Source: Scatomorpha merdigallinarum
GTDB lineage: Bacteria; Bacillota; Clostridia; Oscillospirales; Oscillospiraceae
Length of the DNA: 64,000 bases
Assembly: GCA_018710885.1 (NCBI GenBank)
Contig: DVJA01000058.1
Span: forward strand, 41,401 to 105,400
Direction of reading: 5' to 3'
Below the pieces are notes generated by a model. The model ran no database searches and was not told the origin of the DNA. It saw only the letters and a list, made by a program, of their open reading frames with translations. The translations under genes were made by a program, and so were the position numbers. Every line of letters starts with the position of its first letter. The stretch's first letter is position 1. Shown piece after piece: positions 1 to 8,632 of the stretch.

Positions 1-992
1 CGCTTGAGGCTGTTGAGGCTCGTAACTACGGGCAAGCGGCCTATCAGCTCGGGGATGATGCCGAACTTCAGCAGGTCGTGGCTCTGAACCTCGTGCATCA
101 GCTCGCCCACATCCCTCTCGGCCGCGCTCTTTATATCTGCGCCGAAGCCCAGGCTTTTGCGGTCGGTACGGCGCTCGATTATCTTGTCGAGGCCGTCAAA
201 TGCGCCGCCGCAGATGAAGAGGATGTTGGTGGTGTCCACGTGTATGAACTCCTGGTGGGGGTGTTTGCGGCCGCCCTGCGGCGGCACGCTGGCCACCGTG
301 CCTTCGAGCAGCTTCAGCAGTGCCTGCTGCACGCCCTCTCCCGAGACGTCGCGCGTGATAGAGGTATTCTCGCTCTTGCGGGCGATTTTGTCTATCTCGT
401 CAACGTAAATTATGCCGCGCTCGGCCCTTTCCACGTCAAAGTCCGCGGCCTGAAGCAGCTTCAGGAGAATATTCTCCACGTCTTCTCCGACATAGCCGGC
501 CTCAGTCAAGGTAGTGGCGTCTGCGATGGCGAAGGGCACGCCCAGCATCTTTGCCAGGGTCTGGGCGAATAGGGTCTTGCCGGAGCCGGTCGGGCCTATG
601 AGCAGTATATTGCTCTTTTGCAGCTCGACGTTCTTCTCCTTGCTGAGGTTATCCTCAGAGTCCAGGTGGAGTATACGCTTATAGTGGTTATACACCGCCA
701 CGCTGAGCACTATTTTGGCCTCTTCCTGGCCGATAATATAGTCGTCCAGGTTGGCGCGTATCTCAGCAGGCTTGGGTATGAGCCCATACTCCTTCACAGT
801 CGTCTCCAGATCGCTGTACTTGTACGGCGACGCATGTTCGCGCTCCTCTTCCCTCTTCACTATATTGGCGCAGAGTTTGACGCACGAATCGCAGATAAAC
901 GCACCGTTGCCGGCGATGAGCCTTTTCACCGCCGACTGCGGCTTGCCGCAGAACGAGCACGTAGGTATATCGTTAATATCGTTCTTTGCCAT
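1..992 (-). CDS. clpX: ATP-dependent Clp protease ATP-binding subunit ClpX (3' part missing)
   Basis: ClpX is the AAA+ unfoldase that recognises substrates and threads them into the ClpP chamber. About 330 residues are visible and the C-terminus runs off the window start. An N-terminal zinc-binding domain has cysteines at about residues 12, 15, 34 and 37 (CSFC, CDSC). It is followed by Walker A GPTGSGKT, Walker B IIYVDEID, and the ClpX-typical GYVGEDVE and GGAFDGLDKII segments. The ATG at 990-992 is preceded by GAGGTGAGAA. It is the third gene of a tig-clpP-clpX cluster, 61 bases after the clpP stop. The zinc domain excludes ClpA/ClpC, HslU and Lon. Confidence 0.97.
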   Translation of the reverse strand, partial: MAKNDINDIPTCSFCGKPQSAVKRLIAGNGAFICDSCVKLCANIVKREEEREHASPYKYSDLETTVKEYGLIPKPAEIRANLDDYIIGQEEAKIVLSVAVYNHYKRILHLDSEDNLSKEKNVELQKSNILLIGPTGSGKTLFAQTLAKMLGVPFAIADATTLTEAGYVGEDVENILLKLLQAADFDVERAERGIIYVDEIDKIARKSENTSITRDVSGEGVQQALLKLLEGTVASVPPQGGRKHPHQEFIHVDTTNILFICGGAFDGLDKIIERRTDRKSLGFGADIKSAAERDVGELMHEVQSHDLLKFGIIPELIGRLPVVTSLNSLK

Positions 993-1053
993 TTCTCACC
1001 TCATGCGCAGTAATAACCGCGTAATAGCCTCATGCGGGCCTTGTCCCGTGGGC

Positions 1054-1635
1054 TTATCTCTTATAGATGACCTTGTCGATCAGGCCGTACTGCAGGGCCT
1101 CTTCGGCGGGCATAAAGTTGTCGCGCTCGGTGTCGATGGCGATCTGCTCTATGCTCTTGCCGGTGTTCTCGGCGAGGATGCGGTTGAGCTTTTCACGAGT
1201 GCGCAGCATCCACTCGGCCTGGATCTTGATGTCGCTGGCCTGGCCCTTCGTACCGCCGGAGGGCTGGTGAATCATGATCTCGGCGTTGGGCAGGGCGAGA
1301 CGCTTGCCCTTAGTGCCGGAGGAGAGCAGGAAGGCTCCCATGCTGGCGGCCATGCCGATGCAGATGGTGGACACGTCGCACTTGATATACTGCATGGTGT
1401 CATAGATCGCCATGCCGTCGGTGACGGAACCGCCGGGGCTGTTGATATAGAACTGGATGTCCTTATCGGGGTCCTGGGCCTCGAGGTAGAGCAGCTGCGC
1501 CACGATAAGGCTCGCGGTGGTAGAATTGACTTCCTCGCTGAGCATGACTATACGGTCATTGAGCAGGCGGGAGAAGATATCGTAGGAGCGCTCGCCGCGC
1601 GAGGTCTGCTCCACTACATACGGTACTAAACTCAT
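1054..1635 (-). CDS. clpP: ATP-dependent Clp protease proteolytic subunit ClpP
   Basis: ClpP is the tetradecameric serine peptidase chamber of the cytosolic Clp protease, used for protein quality control and regulated proteolysis. The protein is 193 residues, the normal family length. The catalytic triad is visible: Ser98 in GMAASMGAF, His123 in MIHQP, and Asp172 in the TERDNFM segment. The ATG follows AAGGAGGAACATAA, a strong ribosome binding site. It lies between tig and clpX in the usual order for Firmicutes. Propeptide length cannot be fixed from sequence. No second clpP copy is in this window. Confidence 0.98.
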   Translation of the reverse strand: MSLVPYVVEQTSRGERSYDIFSRLLNDRIVMLSEEVNSTTASLIVAQLLYLEAQDPDKDIQFYINSPGGSVTDGMAIYDTMQYIKCDVSTICIGMAASMGAFLLSSGTKGKRLALPNAEIMIHQPSGGTKGQASDIKIQAEWMLRTREKLNRILAENTGKSIEQIAIDTERDNFMPAEEALQYGLIDKVIYKR

Positions 1636-1695
1636 TTATGTTCCTCCTTGGATTAATATACACTGTTAAATGAGCTTAACCGGTTTTCGCTGGGA

Positions 1696-3051
1696 TTAGT
1701 CTCCGGCTTCCTCAGTGGAAGCGGCCTCTTCCTCGGCGGGAGCAGCTTCTTCGCCTTCCTCCTCTGCCGGTTTGGGCTCGGTCTTGACGGCGCTCTCGTA
1801 GATGACCTCGGCGGCCTTGCGGCGAATGATATCCTGGGTCATGAGATTCTCGTCGATCATTTCCTTTATCTTGTCAGCCTCTTCGCCGTAATCGGCGGCC
1901 AGCTTGTCGTAGAACTCCTTCTTGTCCTCTTCGGTGGCCTCGATGCCTTCAGCCTTAGCTATGGCGTCAAGCAGCAGGTCGGTCTTGACCTGGCGTTCGC
2001 TCGAGGGACGCATCATGGCCTCAAAGGCGTCCTCGGTGAGGCCCAAGCTCTGGATGAGCTCTGCACGGTTGCGCCCGGTGGCGCCGATATTATTGGCGTA
2101 GTTGACCAGGAACTCGTCAGTCTTCTCGCTTATCATGCTCTCCGGCACGGTGACGTCCATGTTGTCGCAGGCCTTAGTGAGCAGTTCGCTGTGGAACTTG
2201 TTGGTGGCGCTCTCTACACGGCCGTCGTACAGCTTGGTCCTGAGGTCGGCCTTATACTCTTCGAGGGTGTCAAACTCGCTGACGTCCTTGGCGAACTCGT
2301 CGTCGAGCTCGGGCAGCTGCGGCTCGCGCACAGTGTGAACCTTGACCTTGAAGGTGGCGTCCTTGCCGGCTAGCTCAGGGCTGTACTGCTCGGGGAAGGT
2401 CACATTGACTTCGCCCTCGCTCTCGGGAGCCATGCCTACCATCTGATCCTCAAAGCCGGGTATGAACTCGCCGGAGCCGATCTCGAGGCTGTAGTTCTCA
2501 GCCTTGCCGCCCTCGAAGGGCTTGCCGTCGACAAAGCCCTCGAAATCGAAGACTATGGTGTCGCCCTTCTGCACGGGGCGCTCGACATCGACGTAACGGG
2601 CGTTGCGCTTGCGGTTGCTCTCGAGCAGGCGGTCAACTTCCTCGTCAGCGACGCTCGGCTCCTTGTAGGGAGCCTCGAGGCCCTTGTACTCGCCGAGAGT
2701 GACAACGGGATAGAGGTCGGTGGTGAAGGTTATTGTGCAGGCCTTGCTGTCGTCAACATTGTAGTCGGCTATGGAGGGCGCGCCCACAGTGTTGAGCTCT
2801 TCGGCCTTGACGGCGAAGTCAAACGCCTCGGGGGCGAGCTCCTGCACTGCCTCGTCATGGAAGATGTCGGCGCCGTACATGCCCTCGATAACTACGCGGG
2901 GAGCTTTGCCCTTGCGGAAACCGGCGACATATATCTGGTTCTTGAGCTTCTTGTAGGCCTTGTTGACAGCCTGCTCAAAAGCGTCGGCATCGACTTCGAC
3001 CTGGAAGATAGCGGTGTTGTTTTCTTTCTTTTCTACGTTCTTGACGAGCAT
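1696..3051 (-). CDS. tig: Trigger factor (ribosome-associated chaperone and peptidyl-prolyl isomerase)
   Basis: Trigger factor binds at the ribosomal exit tunnel and shields nascent chains. The 451-residue product shows the N-terminal ribosome-binding domain with a GFRKGKAPRxV signature at about residues 44-53. A central FKBP-type domain (GDTIVFDFEGFVDGKPFEGG) and a helical C-terminal arm follow. The last 30 or so residues are very acidic (many Glu and Ala), a low-complexity tail beyond the usual fold. A longer frame reaches 3141, but the ATG at 3051 has AGGAGG ten bases upstream and begins with the family-typical MLVKNVEKKENN. The longer frame would also overlap the promoter at 3113-3141. 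Confidence 0.96.
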   Translation of the reverse strand: MLVKNVEKKENNTAIFQVEVDADAFEQAVNKAYKKLKNQIYVAGFRKGKAPRVVIEGMYGADIFHDEAVQELAPEAFDFAVKAEELNTVGAPSIADYNVDDSKACTITFTTDLYPVVTLGEYKGLEAPYKEPSVADEEVDRLLESNRKRNARYVDVERPVQKGDTIVFDFEGFVDGKPFEGGKAENYSLEIGSGEFIPGFEDQMVGMAPESEGEVNVTFPEQYSPELAGKDATFKVKVHTVREPQLPELDDEFAKDVSEFDTLEEYKADLRTKLYDGRVESATNKFHSELLTKACDNMDVTVPESMISEKTDEFLVNYANNIGATGRNRAELIQSLGLTEDAFEAMMRPSSERQVKTDLLLDAIAKAEGIEATEEDKKEFYDKLAADYGEEADKIKEMIDENLMTQDIIRRKAAEVIYESAVKTEPKPAEEEGEEAAPAEEEAASTEEAGD

Positions 3052-3112
3052 GGGGTGGATTCCTCCTAAATATTTATCACTGAAATTAGTTCCTATAATT
3101 TTACGCGGAAGC

Positions 3113-3141
3113 ATTATAGCAGATTGCGCAAATAAAAGCAA
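3113..3141 (-). promoter_or_regulatory. Promoter of the tig-clpP-clpX cluster
   Basis: On the minus strand a -35 TTGCTT (3136-3141) is separated by 17 bases from a -10 TATAAT (3113-3118). Transcription would start near 3106, giving a leader of about 55 bases before tig. Recognised by eye only. Confidence 0.7.
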
Positions 3142-3151
3142 TGATAATTGT

Positions 3152-3841
3152 TCAATCTCTGACTTTTATCGGAGAGAAAAGCAGGTGGTCAGCCGAAACG
3201 AGCTTGAAACGCACCGAATTTTTCTCGCCCTGGAAGGCCGCGTAGCAGCCCTTTCCGTGTATGTGCCCGTAATAGCACTCCCTGACGCCGTAGCGCTCGA
3301 GCAGTTCAAGTATCTCCGTACACTCGTAGCCCATGTACTTGGGAGGGTAATGCAGGAAGGCTATTTTCTCCCTGTCACCGGCAGCTTTAAGCGAGGCCTC
3401 AAGCCGGCCTATCTCGCGGAGCATGATCTTTTTGTCGTGCGCATTGCCGCGCTCTTCCTCGTAAAACCAGCCCCTGGTACCGCACAGCGCCGTCTCGCCA
3501 TACAGGCAGCAGTTGTTATTCAAGATGTCTATCGTCGTTATGCCGTTCGCCTCAAAAAACTTTCTGGCCTTCGACGCGGTGCTCCACCAGTAGTCGTGAT
3601 TGCCTTTGAGGACAATCTTTTTGCCAGGCAGGCGGTCTATGAAGAGGAAGTCCTCCAGCGCAGACTCGAGGGACATACCCCAGGACAAATCGCCGCACAG
3701 CACCGTGACGTCGTCTTCGCCAAGAGCGGCAAAACCCTCGCGGAGCTTGTCTACGTAACCTGTCCACGGCCCGCCGAAGACGTCCATGGGCTTGCTGCTG
3801 CCCAGCGAGAGGTGCAAATCTCCAATTGCATAAAGCGCCAA
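3152..3841 (-). CDS. Calcineurin-like metallophosphoesterase
   Basis: This is a cytosolic metal-dependent phosphoesterase of unknown substrate. The metal-binding motifs are seen in order: GDLHL near the N-terminus, CGDLSWG around residue 47, KGNHDYWW around residue 76, and HYPP and GHIHGKG in the C-terminal half. About 229 residues make a single compact domain with no signal peptide or membrane segment. The reading frame stays open to 4240. The likely start is TTG at 3839-3841, six bases after GGAGG, or GTG at 3844 in the same frame. The upstream extension is rejected because it runs antisense through a better-supported DUF1540 gene. The tig promoter begins about 10 bases beyond its stop. Confidence 0.88.
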   Translation of the reverse strand: MALYAIGDLHLSLGSSKPMDVFGGPWTGYVDKLREGFAALGEDDVTVLCGDLSWGMSLESALEDFLFIDRLPGKKIVLKGNHDYWWSTASKARKFFEANGITTIDILNNNCCLYGETALCGTRGWFYEEERGNAHDKKIMLREIGRLEASLKAAGDREKIAFLHYPPKYMGYECTEILELLERYGVRECYYGHIHGKGCYAAFQGEKNSVRFKLVSADHLLFSPIKVRD

Positions 3842-3943
3842 CACGCACCTCCGTATATTTTTATGCCTACCGGCCGATAATAGCTGACAGGCCAAGGACT
3901 GCGTACGCCGCCCGAGGTCCAATAACCATTGGAGGCTTGAGTC

Positions 3944-4126
3944 ATGAACGACAACAAAAAGCACAGCGGAAAGACCGCCATCGGCTGCGATGCCGCCAAC
4001 TGCGCCTACAACGAAAACGGCCATGGCTGCAACGCCGAACACATCCGTGTTGACGGACGCACCGCCAAGACCACCGGTGAAACCTGCTGCTCCACTTTTA
4101 AAGCTAAGGACAAGGCCAGTTTCTGA
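3944..4126 (+). CDS. DUF1540 domain small cysteine-rich protein
   Basis: The 60-residue protein carries two cysteine clusters with the DUF1540 pattern: C-x4-C-x7-GC near the N-terminus and ETCCSTF near the C-terminus. The cysteines suggest metal or disulphide chemistry, but the function of this Clostridia-typical family is not established. The ATG has GGAGG about seven bases upstream. It is a single-gene unit on plus between two minus-strand genes, so its transcription is independent of both. The composition is hydrophilic, without a signal peptide. Confidence 0.82.
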   Translation: MNDNKKHSGKTAIGCDAANCAYNENGHGCNAEHIRVDGRTAKTTGETCCSTFKAKDKASF

Positions 4127-4149
4127 GAGGCCGGTGTCAACCGGGCTGG

Positions 4150-4180
4150 GGCTCCGGCGCGTTTGGACGCGCTTGGAGCC
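4150..4180. terminator. Inverted repeat between convergent DUF1540 and thrC
   Basis: GGCTCC and GGAGCC enclose CGCGT-TTGG-ACGCG, giving a two-part stem between the 3' ends of two convergent genes. There is no clear T run on either side, so termination activity is uncertain. Confidence 0.4.
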
Positions 4181-4188
4181 TGTACATA

Positions 4189-5670
4189 TCAGTCGAGAAA
4201 AGCCGCCACCACGCCGCGCATATTCTGCGGGTCGGTGCACTCTGAAAAGCGCTCCGTCTTTTCGCCCAGGTGCGCAAGCGGTTCGGGCGCCTTGGTGCCC
4301 GTGGCGCGCTCAAGCTTGCCTATTAGCTCATGCCCCGGCTCGTCCGTACTCATACCCAGGGCGCTGAGCACGCTCGGGCAGAATTTATAGGGGCTCGCCG
4401 TGGACACAACCGCCGTCGGGGTCTCGTCCCCGGTGCCGCAGCGATAAGCGGAGAGCACTGCGCTCGCCACAGCGGTGTGGGTGTCTATCAGGTAGCCATG
4501 CTCGGCCCAGACGCGGGCTATCTCAGCGCTCGCGCCGTCGCCGGTGCAGAATCCCGCCGAGAAGTCTTTTGTAATAGCGCCGAGCACTTCTTCTCCCACG
4601 TCGTAATGGCCCTCAGTGGAGAGTTCATTCATCCACTGCGCCACACGTTCGGTGTCGCCGGTCACGAAGTACAAAAGCCTTTCGAGGTTGCTGGAAACGA
4701 GTATGTCCATGCTCGGGCTGTTCGTGAGGTGGAAGTCGCGGCGCTTGTCGTACACGCCGGTAGTGATAAAGTCCGTGAGGACGTTGTTCTCGTTGGAGGC
4801 ACAGATGAAACGCTCAACCGGTAGGCCCATCTGCTTGGCTATCCAACCGGCCAGGATGTTTCCGAAGTTGCCTGTGGGCACGCAGAAGTCCATGCTCTCC
4901 CCCGGAGCTATGAGTCCGGCGTTTACAAAGTCGCAGTAGCAGGAGAAGTAGTAGGCAATCTGCGGCAGCAGACGTCCCCAGTTGATCGAGTTGGCCGAGG
5001 AAAGGAACCAGCCCTTCTCCCTGAGCTCATCCGCAAAGGGCTTGTCGGAGAAAATGCGCTTTACGCCCGCCTGGGCGTCGTCAAAGTTGCCCTCGACGGC
5101 GCAGACCATGACGTTCTGCCCCTCCTGGGTGACCATTTGCAGGCGCTGCACGTCGCTCACGCCGTCGCGCGGGTAGAAGACCATAATCTTCGTGCCGGGC
5201 ACATCGGCGAAACCTTCAAGCGCAGCCTTACCCGTGTCGCCGCTGGTCGCAACGAGAATGCAGACACCGAGCTCGACGCCCTGTTTGCGCAGAGAAGCCG
5301 TCAGCAGCCGGGGCAGCATCTGAAGCGCCATGTCCTTGAAGGCGCTCGTGGGGCCGTGCCAGAGCTCCAGGTAGCCGGTGGTTTCATCTATGAAGCGCAC
5401 GGGCGCTATTTCAGCCGTGTCAAAGTTCTCCCCGTAAGCCTGACGGCAGAGCTCGCCAATCTCCTCACTCGTGAAGTCGTCGAGAAACGGCGCCATTATT
5501 CTGGCCGCGCGGGCGCGGTAGTTCATCGCACAGAGGTCTTCAATTTCCTGCGCGCTTATCTGCGGAAAACTCTCAGGCACATACAGGCCGCCGTCCGGGG
5601 CCAGACCTCTGATAATGGCCTGAGCAGCAGATATACGCTCATCCAGGCCTCGGGTGCTGAAGTACTTCAC
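4189..5670 (-). CDS. thrC: Threonine synthase
   Basis: The enzyme converts O-phosphohomoserine to threonine using PLP. The 493-residue protein belongs to the longer threonine synthase class. It begins KYFSTRG, has an APDGGLYVP segment near residue 24, and carries the PLP lysine at about residue 112 in SAFKDMALQ. ATSGDTGKAA (phosphate/PLP region) and NFGN motifs are also visible. The start is a GTG (5668-5670) behind GGAGAG. It is the last gene of the lepB-rbgA-rnhB-yraN-thrC run, an unusual partner set for an amino acid gene; no homoserine gene adjoins it. The aspartate-pathway genes asd, dapA and dapB lie separately at 36.5-39.4 kb. Confidence 0.96.
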   Translation of the reverse strand: MKYFSTRGLDERISAAQAIIRGLAPDGGLYVPESFPQISAQEIEDLCAMNYRARAARIMAPFLDDFTSEEIGELCRQAYGENFDTAEIAPVRFIDETTGYLELWHGPTSAFKDMALQMLPRLLTASLRKQGVELGVCILVATSGDTGKAALEGFADVPGTKIMVFYPRDGVSDVQRLQMVTQEGQNVMVCAVEGNFDDAQAGVKRIFSDKPFADELREKGWFLSSANSINWGRLLPQIAYYFSCYCDFVNAGLIAPGESMDFCVPTGNFGNILAGWIAKQMGLPVERFICASNENNVLTDFITTGVYDKRRDFHLTNSPSMDILVSSNLERLLYFVTGDTERVAQWMNELSTEGHYDVGEEVLGAITKDFSAGFCTGDGASAEIARVWAEHGYLIDTHTAVASAVLSAYRCGTGDETPTAVVSTASPYKFCPSVLSALGMSTDEPGHELIGKLERATGTKAPEPLAHLGEKTERFSECTDPQNMRGVVAAFLD

Positions 5671-5685
5671 TCTTTCTCTCCACTC

Positions 5686-6072
5686 CTATTCAAAAGCATT
5701 TTCTATATGGTTGAACTCCTGCCCTCTCTCGCCGTTGAGGACCTCTATGACGTCAAAGCGCGGTTGCAAATCCGTCTCGTGCTCCGCGAGCCACATTGAG
5801 GCCGCCAGCCTCAGCCGGTCCTGCTTTCTGCGCGTCACGGCCTCACGGGGTTCGCCGAAATCACGCCGCGAACGCATTTTGACCTCGACAAAGACTATGA
5901 ATCCCCGCGCTGTTCCCGCGAAAACCCGCGTTCTCCGGCGCTGTTCAGCGATTATGTCTATCTCTCCACCACGGCAGGAGTAGTTCATGGCTATTATCTT
6001 GTAGCCCTTAGCGCGCAAATATCCCGCGCACTCGGCCTCGGCCGTGCTCCCAAGCAACTGGCTTCTGTCCAT
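5686..6072 (-). CDS. YraN/UPF0102 family endonuclease-like protein
   Basis: The protein is 128 residues with the UPF0102 hallmarks: GSTAEAECAGYLRAKGY at the N-terminus, then NYSCRGGEIDIIA and VFVEVKMRS. These match the core of restriction-endonuclease-fold nucleases (E, D, ExK). Substrate and role are not established; linkage with rnhB is common. Its ATG overlaps the rnhB stop by one base (TGATG), implying translational coupling. Cytosolic. Confidence 0.9.
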   Translation of the reverse strand: MDRSQLLGSTAEAECAGYLRAKGYKIIAMNYSCRGGEIDIIAEQRRRTRVFAGTARGFIVFVEVKMRSRRDFGEPREAVTRRKQDRLRLAASMWLAEHETDLQPRFDVIEVLNGERGQEFNHIENAFE

Positions 6073-6674
6073 CAGTGCATCTTTCTCAGGAAACTCGGCC
6101 TGTGTTCAGGGCACGCACCCAGCTCACGTATAGCTGCGTAGTGCGCTGCCGTGCCGTAGCCCTTGTGCTTTTCGAAACCGTAGCCCGGGTACTTTTCCGC
6201 GAGGGCACGCATATACCTGTCCCTCGTGACTTTGGCGAGGATGCTGGCCGCCGCAATGGAGGCGCACTTGGCGTCGCCGTGTACCACGGTGCGGCTCGGA
6301 TATTGTATACCCTTGTTCCTATTCCCGTCAATCAGGGCGAGGTCGGTTTTCATACCCAGAGCTTCAATGGCCCGGTTCATGGCGAGATATGTCGCGTTGA
6401 GTATGTTCAGGCTCTCTATTTCATCGACGCCGGCGAAGGCAATTCCATATGCCTCGGCGCGCTCACATATCACATCGTAGAGCGCTTCGCGGCGCTTTTC
6501 GCTGAGCTTCTTGGAGTCGTTGAGCCCGGGTATCTCTATGTCCCGCGGCAGGATGACCGCCGCGGCGCACACAGGTCCGGCCAGAGGTCCGCGCCCGGCC
6601 TCATCCACTCCGCACACTGCACGGAAGCCCTCGGCACGCACTGCGTCCTCTATCTCCCAAAGCGGCGCGCTCAT
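6072..6674 (-). CDS. rnhB: Ribonuclease HII
   Basis: RNase HII cleaves RNA in RNA-DNA hybrids and starts removal of single ribonucleotides from DNA. The 200-residue product has the acidic active-site segments CGVDEAGRGPLAGPV at about residues 20-34, LALIDGN, and HGDAKCASIAAASILAKVTRDR. The GRGPL and DEAG motifs separate type II from type I enzymes. The start overlaps the end of rbgA by four bases (ATGA). It belongs to the conserved rplS-lepB-rbgA-rnhB neighbourhood. Confidence 0.97.
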   Translation of the reverse strand: MSAPLWEIEDAVRAEGFRAVCGVDEAGRGPLAGPVCAAAVILPRDIEIPGLNDSKKLSEKRREALYDVICERAEAYGIAFAGVDEIESLNILNATYLAMNRAIEALGMKTDLALIDGNRNKGIQYPSRTVVHGDAKCASIAAASILAKVTRDRYMRALAEKYPGYGFEKHKGYGTAAHYAAIRELGACPEHRPSFLRKMH

Positions 6675-7576
6675 GCCTCTGCCTCCGAGCCGGACGAAGT
6701 TTGCTCCGGCGGCAGCTCGAGAGTCATTCTGCCCAGCTTGCCTCCTCTGAACTCATCGAGGAGCACGGCACTCATGCGCTCGGTGTCGTACTCTCCGCGT
6801 CCTGCGAGGAAGCCGCGGTTTTTGGCGCAGCGCTCGAGCATCTCCCAGCCGGCCATTCCCTCTTCGGTCTCCAGCTTATAACGCTGTTTGAGCGCTTCGG
6901 GATAGAGCCTTGAAAGCCGCACAAGGAAATTTGCCGCCAGGGTCTCGCGGTCGAGCACGTCGTCCTTGATAGCGCCCGTGACGGCCAGAAGCTCTCCGAC
7001 CTCCTGCGAGTCGAATTTCGGCCAGAGTATACCGGGGGTGTCGAGCAGTTCAAGACCCCTGTCCACGGTTATCCACTGCCTGCCTCGCGTGACGCCGGGC
7101 CTGTCCGAGACCGCTGCGGCTTTTTTACCGGCCACGCGGTTGATAAACGTGCTCTTTCCGACATTCGGTATGCCGAGCACCATGACCCGCACTGCGCGCG
7201 TGGCCTGTCCTTTGGCCGCGCGCTGCTCGAGCAGCGGCTTCAGCAGGGCGCGCACCGCGCCGGAAAAGGCGTTTACGCCCTTGCCGGATTTGCAGTCTGT
7301 CTCAAGCACGGCCAGGCCGCAGGACTTAAAATACGCCTTCCAGAGCGCGCTGGCCTTGGGGTCGGCCAAATCGGAGCGGTTAAGTAGCACCAGGCGAGGC
7401 TTCCCGGCCGCCAGAGTGTCGATGTCCGGGTTGCGGCTTGCCATAGGTATGCGCGCGTCTAGTATCTCGCACACGGCGTCAACGTTGCCCACATTGGCGC
7501 TTATCATGCGCCCGGCCTTGGTCATGTGGCCAGGAAACCACTGTATATTCAGTTTTTCAAGGCCGTTTTCGCCCAT
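6671..7576 (-). CDS. rbgA: Ribosome biogenesis GTPase RbgA (YlqF)
   Basis: RbgA is a circularly permuted GTPase needed for late assembly of the 50S subunit. The 301-residue sequence starts with the family motif IQWFPGHMTKA. The permuted order is clear: G4 NRSD at about residue 67 comes before G1 GIPNVGKS (around 137) and G3 DTPG (around 177). A C-terminal helical RNA-binding domain follows. Its start lies next to the lepB stop and its end overlaps rnhB by four bases, so the genes are probably co-translated. The WFPGHM motif distinguishes it from YqeH and RsgA. Confidence 0.96.
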   Translation of the reverse strand: MGENGLEKLNIQWFPGHMTKAGRMISANVGNVDAVCEILDARIPMASRNPDIDTLAAGKPRLVLLNRSDLADPKASALWKAYFKSCGLAVLETDCKSGKGVNAFSGAVRALLKPLLEQRAAKGQATRAVRVMVLGIPNVGKSTFINRVAGKKAAAVSDRPGVTRGRQWITVDRGLELLDTPGILWPKFDSQEVGELLAVTGAIKDDVLDRETLAANFLVRLSRLYPEALKQRYKLETEEGMAGWEMLERCAKNRGFLAGRGEYDTERMSAVLLDEFRGGKLGRMTLELPPEQTSSGSEAEA

Positions 7577-8157
7577 TAAGAATACACGCTCCCAAAGCTC
7601 TTCAGCGGGAAGATAGTGAAATACACTTTGCCCATGATGCAGCGCTTGTCAACGCAGCCTATCACGCTGTAGCGGCTATCCGTGGACTGGTTGCGGTTGT
7701 CACCCATGACAAATACGCAGCCCTCATCAACAGTTATCTCGCCGCCGAAGTCATATGATTCATATGTGGGCTCTGCAACATAAGGTTCGTCAAGCGGCTC
7801 TCCATCGACATACACAATGCCAAGGTCGAAGTCTATACTGACGGTCTGCCCCTCCACGGCGATGATGCGTTTTACAAGAGGCTGATCTCGGTATTCATCC
7901 TTGCGGAACACAACTATATCCCCCTGCTTCGGCTCATAGAACAGGTTAGACACTATTATCTTGTCGCCGTTTTCGAGAGTCGGGTGCATGCTCTCGCCCA
8001 CGACATCCACAAGCCTCACGAAAAAAGAGAACAACAGCACGCAGGCAATGATTGCAACGACTATGCACTGCATCCAGTCGTAAATGTCCCTGCGCACACT
8101 GCGTTCGCCGTTTTCTTCCACCGCCTTGGCGGGCGTGTTCTTAGTATTATCCTTCAT
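7576..8157 (-). CDS. lepB: Signal peptidase I
   Basis: This membrane-bound Ser/Lys protease removes signal peptides from secreted proteins. Of 193 residues, the first 28 are cytosolic, one membrane helix spans about 30-49, and the catalytic domain lies outside. Ser56 sits in GESMHPTL, Lys96 in PLVKRIIA, and the conserved MGDNRNQSTDSR box is near residue 150. It has its own promoter (8191-8219) behind the rplS terminator, so lepB begins a separate unit with rbgA, rnhB, yraN and thrC. Confidence 0.97.
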   Translation of the reverse strand: MKDNTKNTPAKAVEENGERSVRRDIYDWMQCIVVAIIACVLLFSFFVRLVDVVGESMHPTLENGDKIIVSNLFYEPKQGDIVVFRKDEYRDQPLVKRIIAVEGQTVSIDFDLGIVYVDGEPLDEPYVAEPTYESYDFGGEITVDEGCVFVMGDNRNQSTDSRYSVIGCVDKRCIMGKVYFTIFPLKSFGSVYS

Positions 8158-8190
8158 CGTATTACCTCGATTGAAAAATGCTGTCCTTTT

Positions 8191-8219
8191 ATTATACAGT
8201 CACAGCGCCCTCGTGGCAA
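8191..8219 (-). promoter_or_regulatory. Promoter of the lepB-rbgA-rnhB-yraN-thrC unit
   Basis: TTGCCA (8214-8219) is 17 bases from TATAAT (8191-8196) on the minus strand. It sits between the rplS terminator and the lepB start. Confidence 0.75.
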
Positions 8220-8245
8220 CAAAAAATTGAATTGCTGCATATGTA

Positions 8246-8273
8246 CGCAAAAACCCGCCGCTTGTGCGGCGGG
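8246..8273 (-). terminator. Rho-independent terminator after rplS
   Basis: On the minus strand CCCGCCGC and GCGGCGGG enclose a four-base loop and are followed by TTTTT. It lies 18 bases after the rplS stop and upstream of the lepB promoter. Confidence 0.9.
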
Positions 8274-8290
8274 CTTTGCGAGCCTTTGCG

Positions 8291-8632
8291 TTAGATTCTC
8301 TCCTTGACCTTGGCCTTCTTGCCCACGCGGTCGCGCAGGTAATACAGCTTGGCGCGGCGAACTTTGCCGCGGCGAAGAGTCTCAACGGAGACTATCGTGG
8401 GGGAGTGCACCGGGAAGACCTTTTCGCAGCCGACGCCGTAGCTGATGCGGCGCACGGTTATGGTCTCGTTGATGCCGCCGTGCTTCTTGGCAATGATGGT
8501 GCCGTCGAACGCCTGGTTGCGGACACGGTTGCCTTCCTTGACGCGGACGGTGACGCGCACGGTGTCGCCGACGTTCATCTCGGGAAGCTCGGGCTTCATG
8601 TACTTTTCGGTCAGGGTCTGAATAAGATCCAT
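8291..8632 (-). CDS. rplS: 50S ribosomal protein L19
   Basis: L19 sits at the 30S-50S interface. The 113-residue product shows the family segments VGDTVRVTVRVKEGNR, RNQAFDGTIIAKKHGG, and a C-terminal KVRRAKLYYLRDRVGKKAKV. The ATG at 8632 follows a GAGGG-type site. A longer frame to 8710 has no ribosome binding site and runs into the structured leader, so it is not used. The gene is a single transcription unit with its own promoter, leader and terminator. Confidence 0.97.
   Translation of the reverse strand: MDLIQTLTEKYMKPELPEMNVGDTVRVTVRVKEGNRVRNQAFDGTIIAKKHGGINETITVRRISYGVGCEKVFPVHSPTIVSVETLRRGKVRRAKLYYLRDRVGKKAKVKERI

Noticed and set aside
751..1629. Long plus-strand frame opposite clpP and clpX
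   Set aside because: It is antisense to two clear protease genes, has no ribosome binding site and no recognisable protein features. High G+C creates such frames.
3842..4240. N-terminal extension of the metallophosphoesterase
   Set aside because: It runs antisense across DUF1540, lacks family similarity, and a TTG start with a ribosome binding site sits directly before the first motif.
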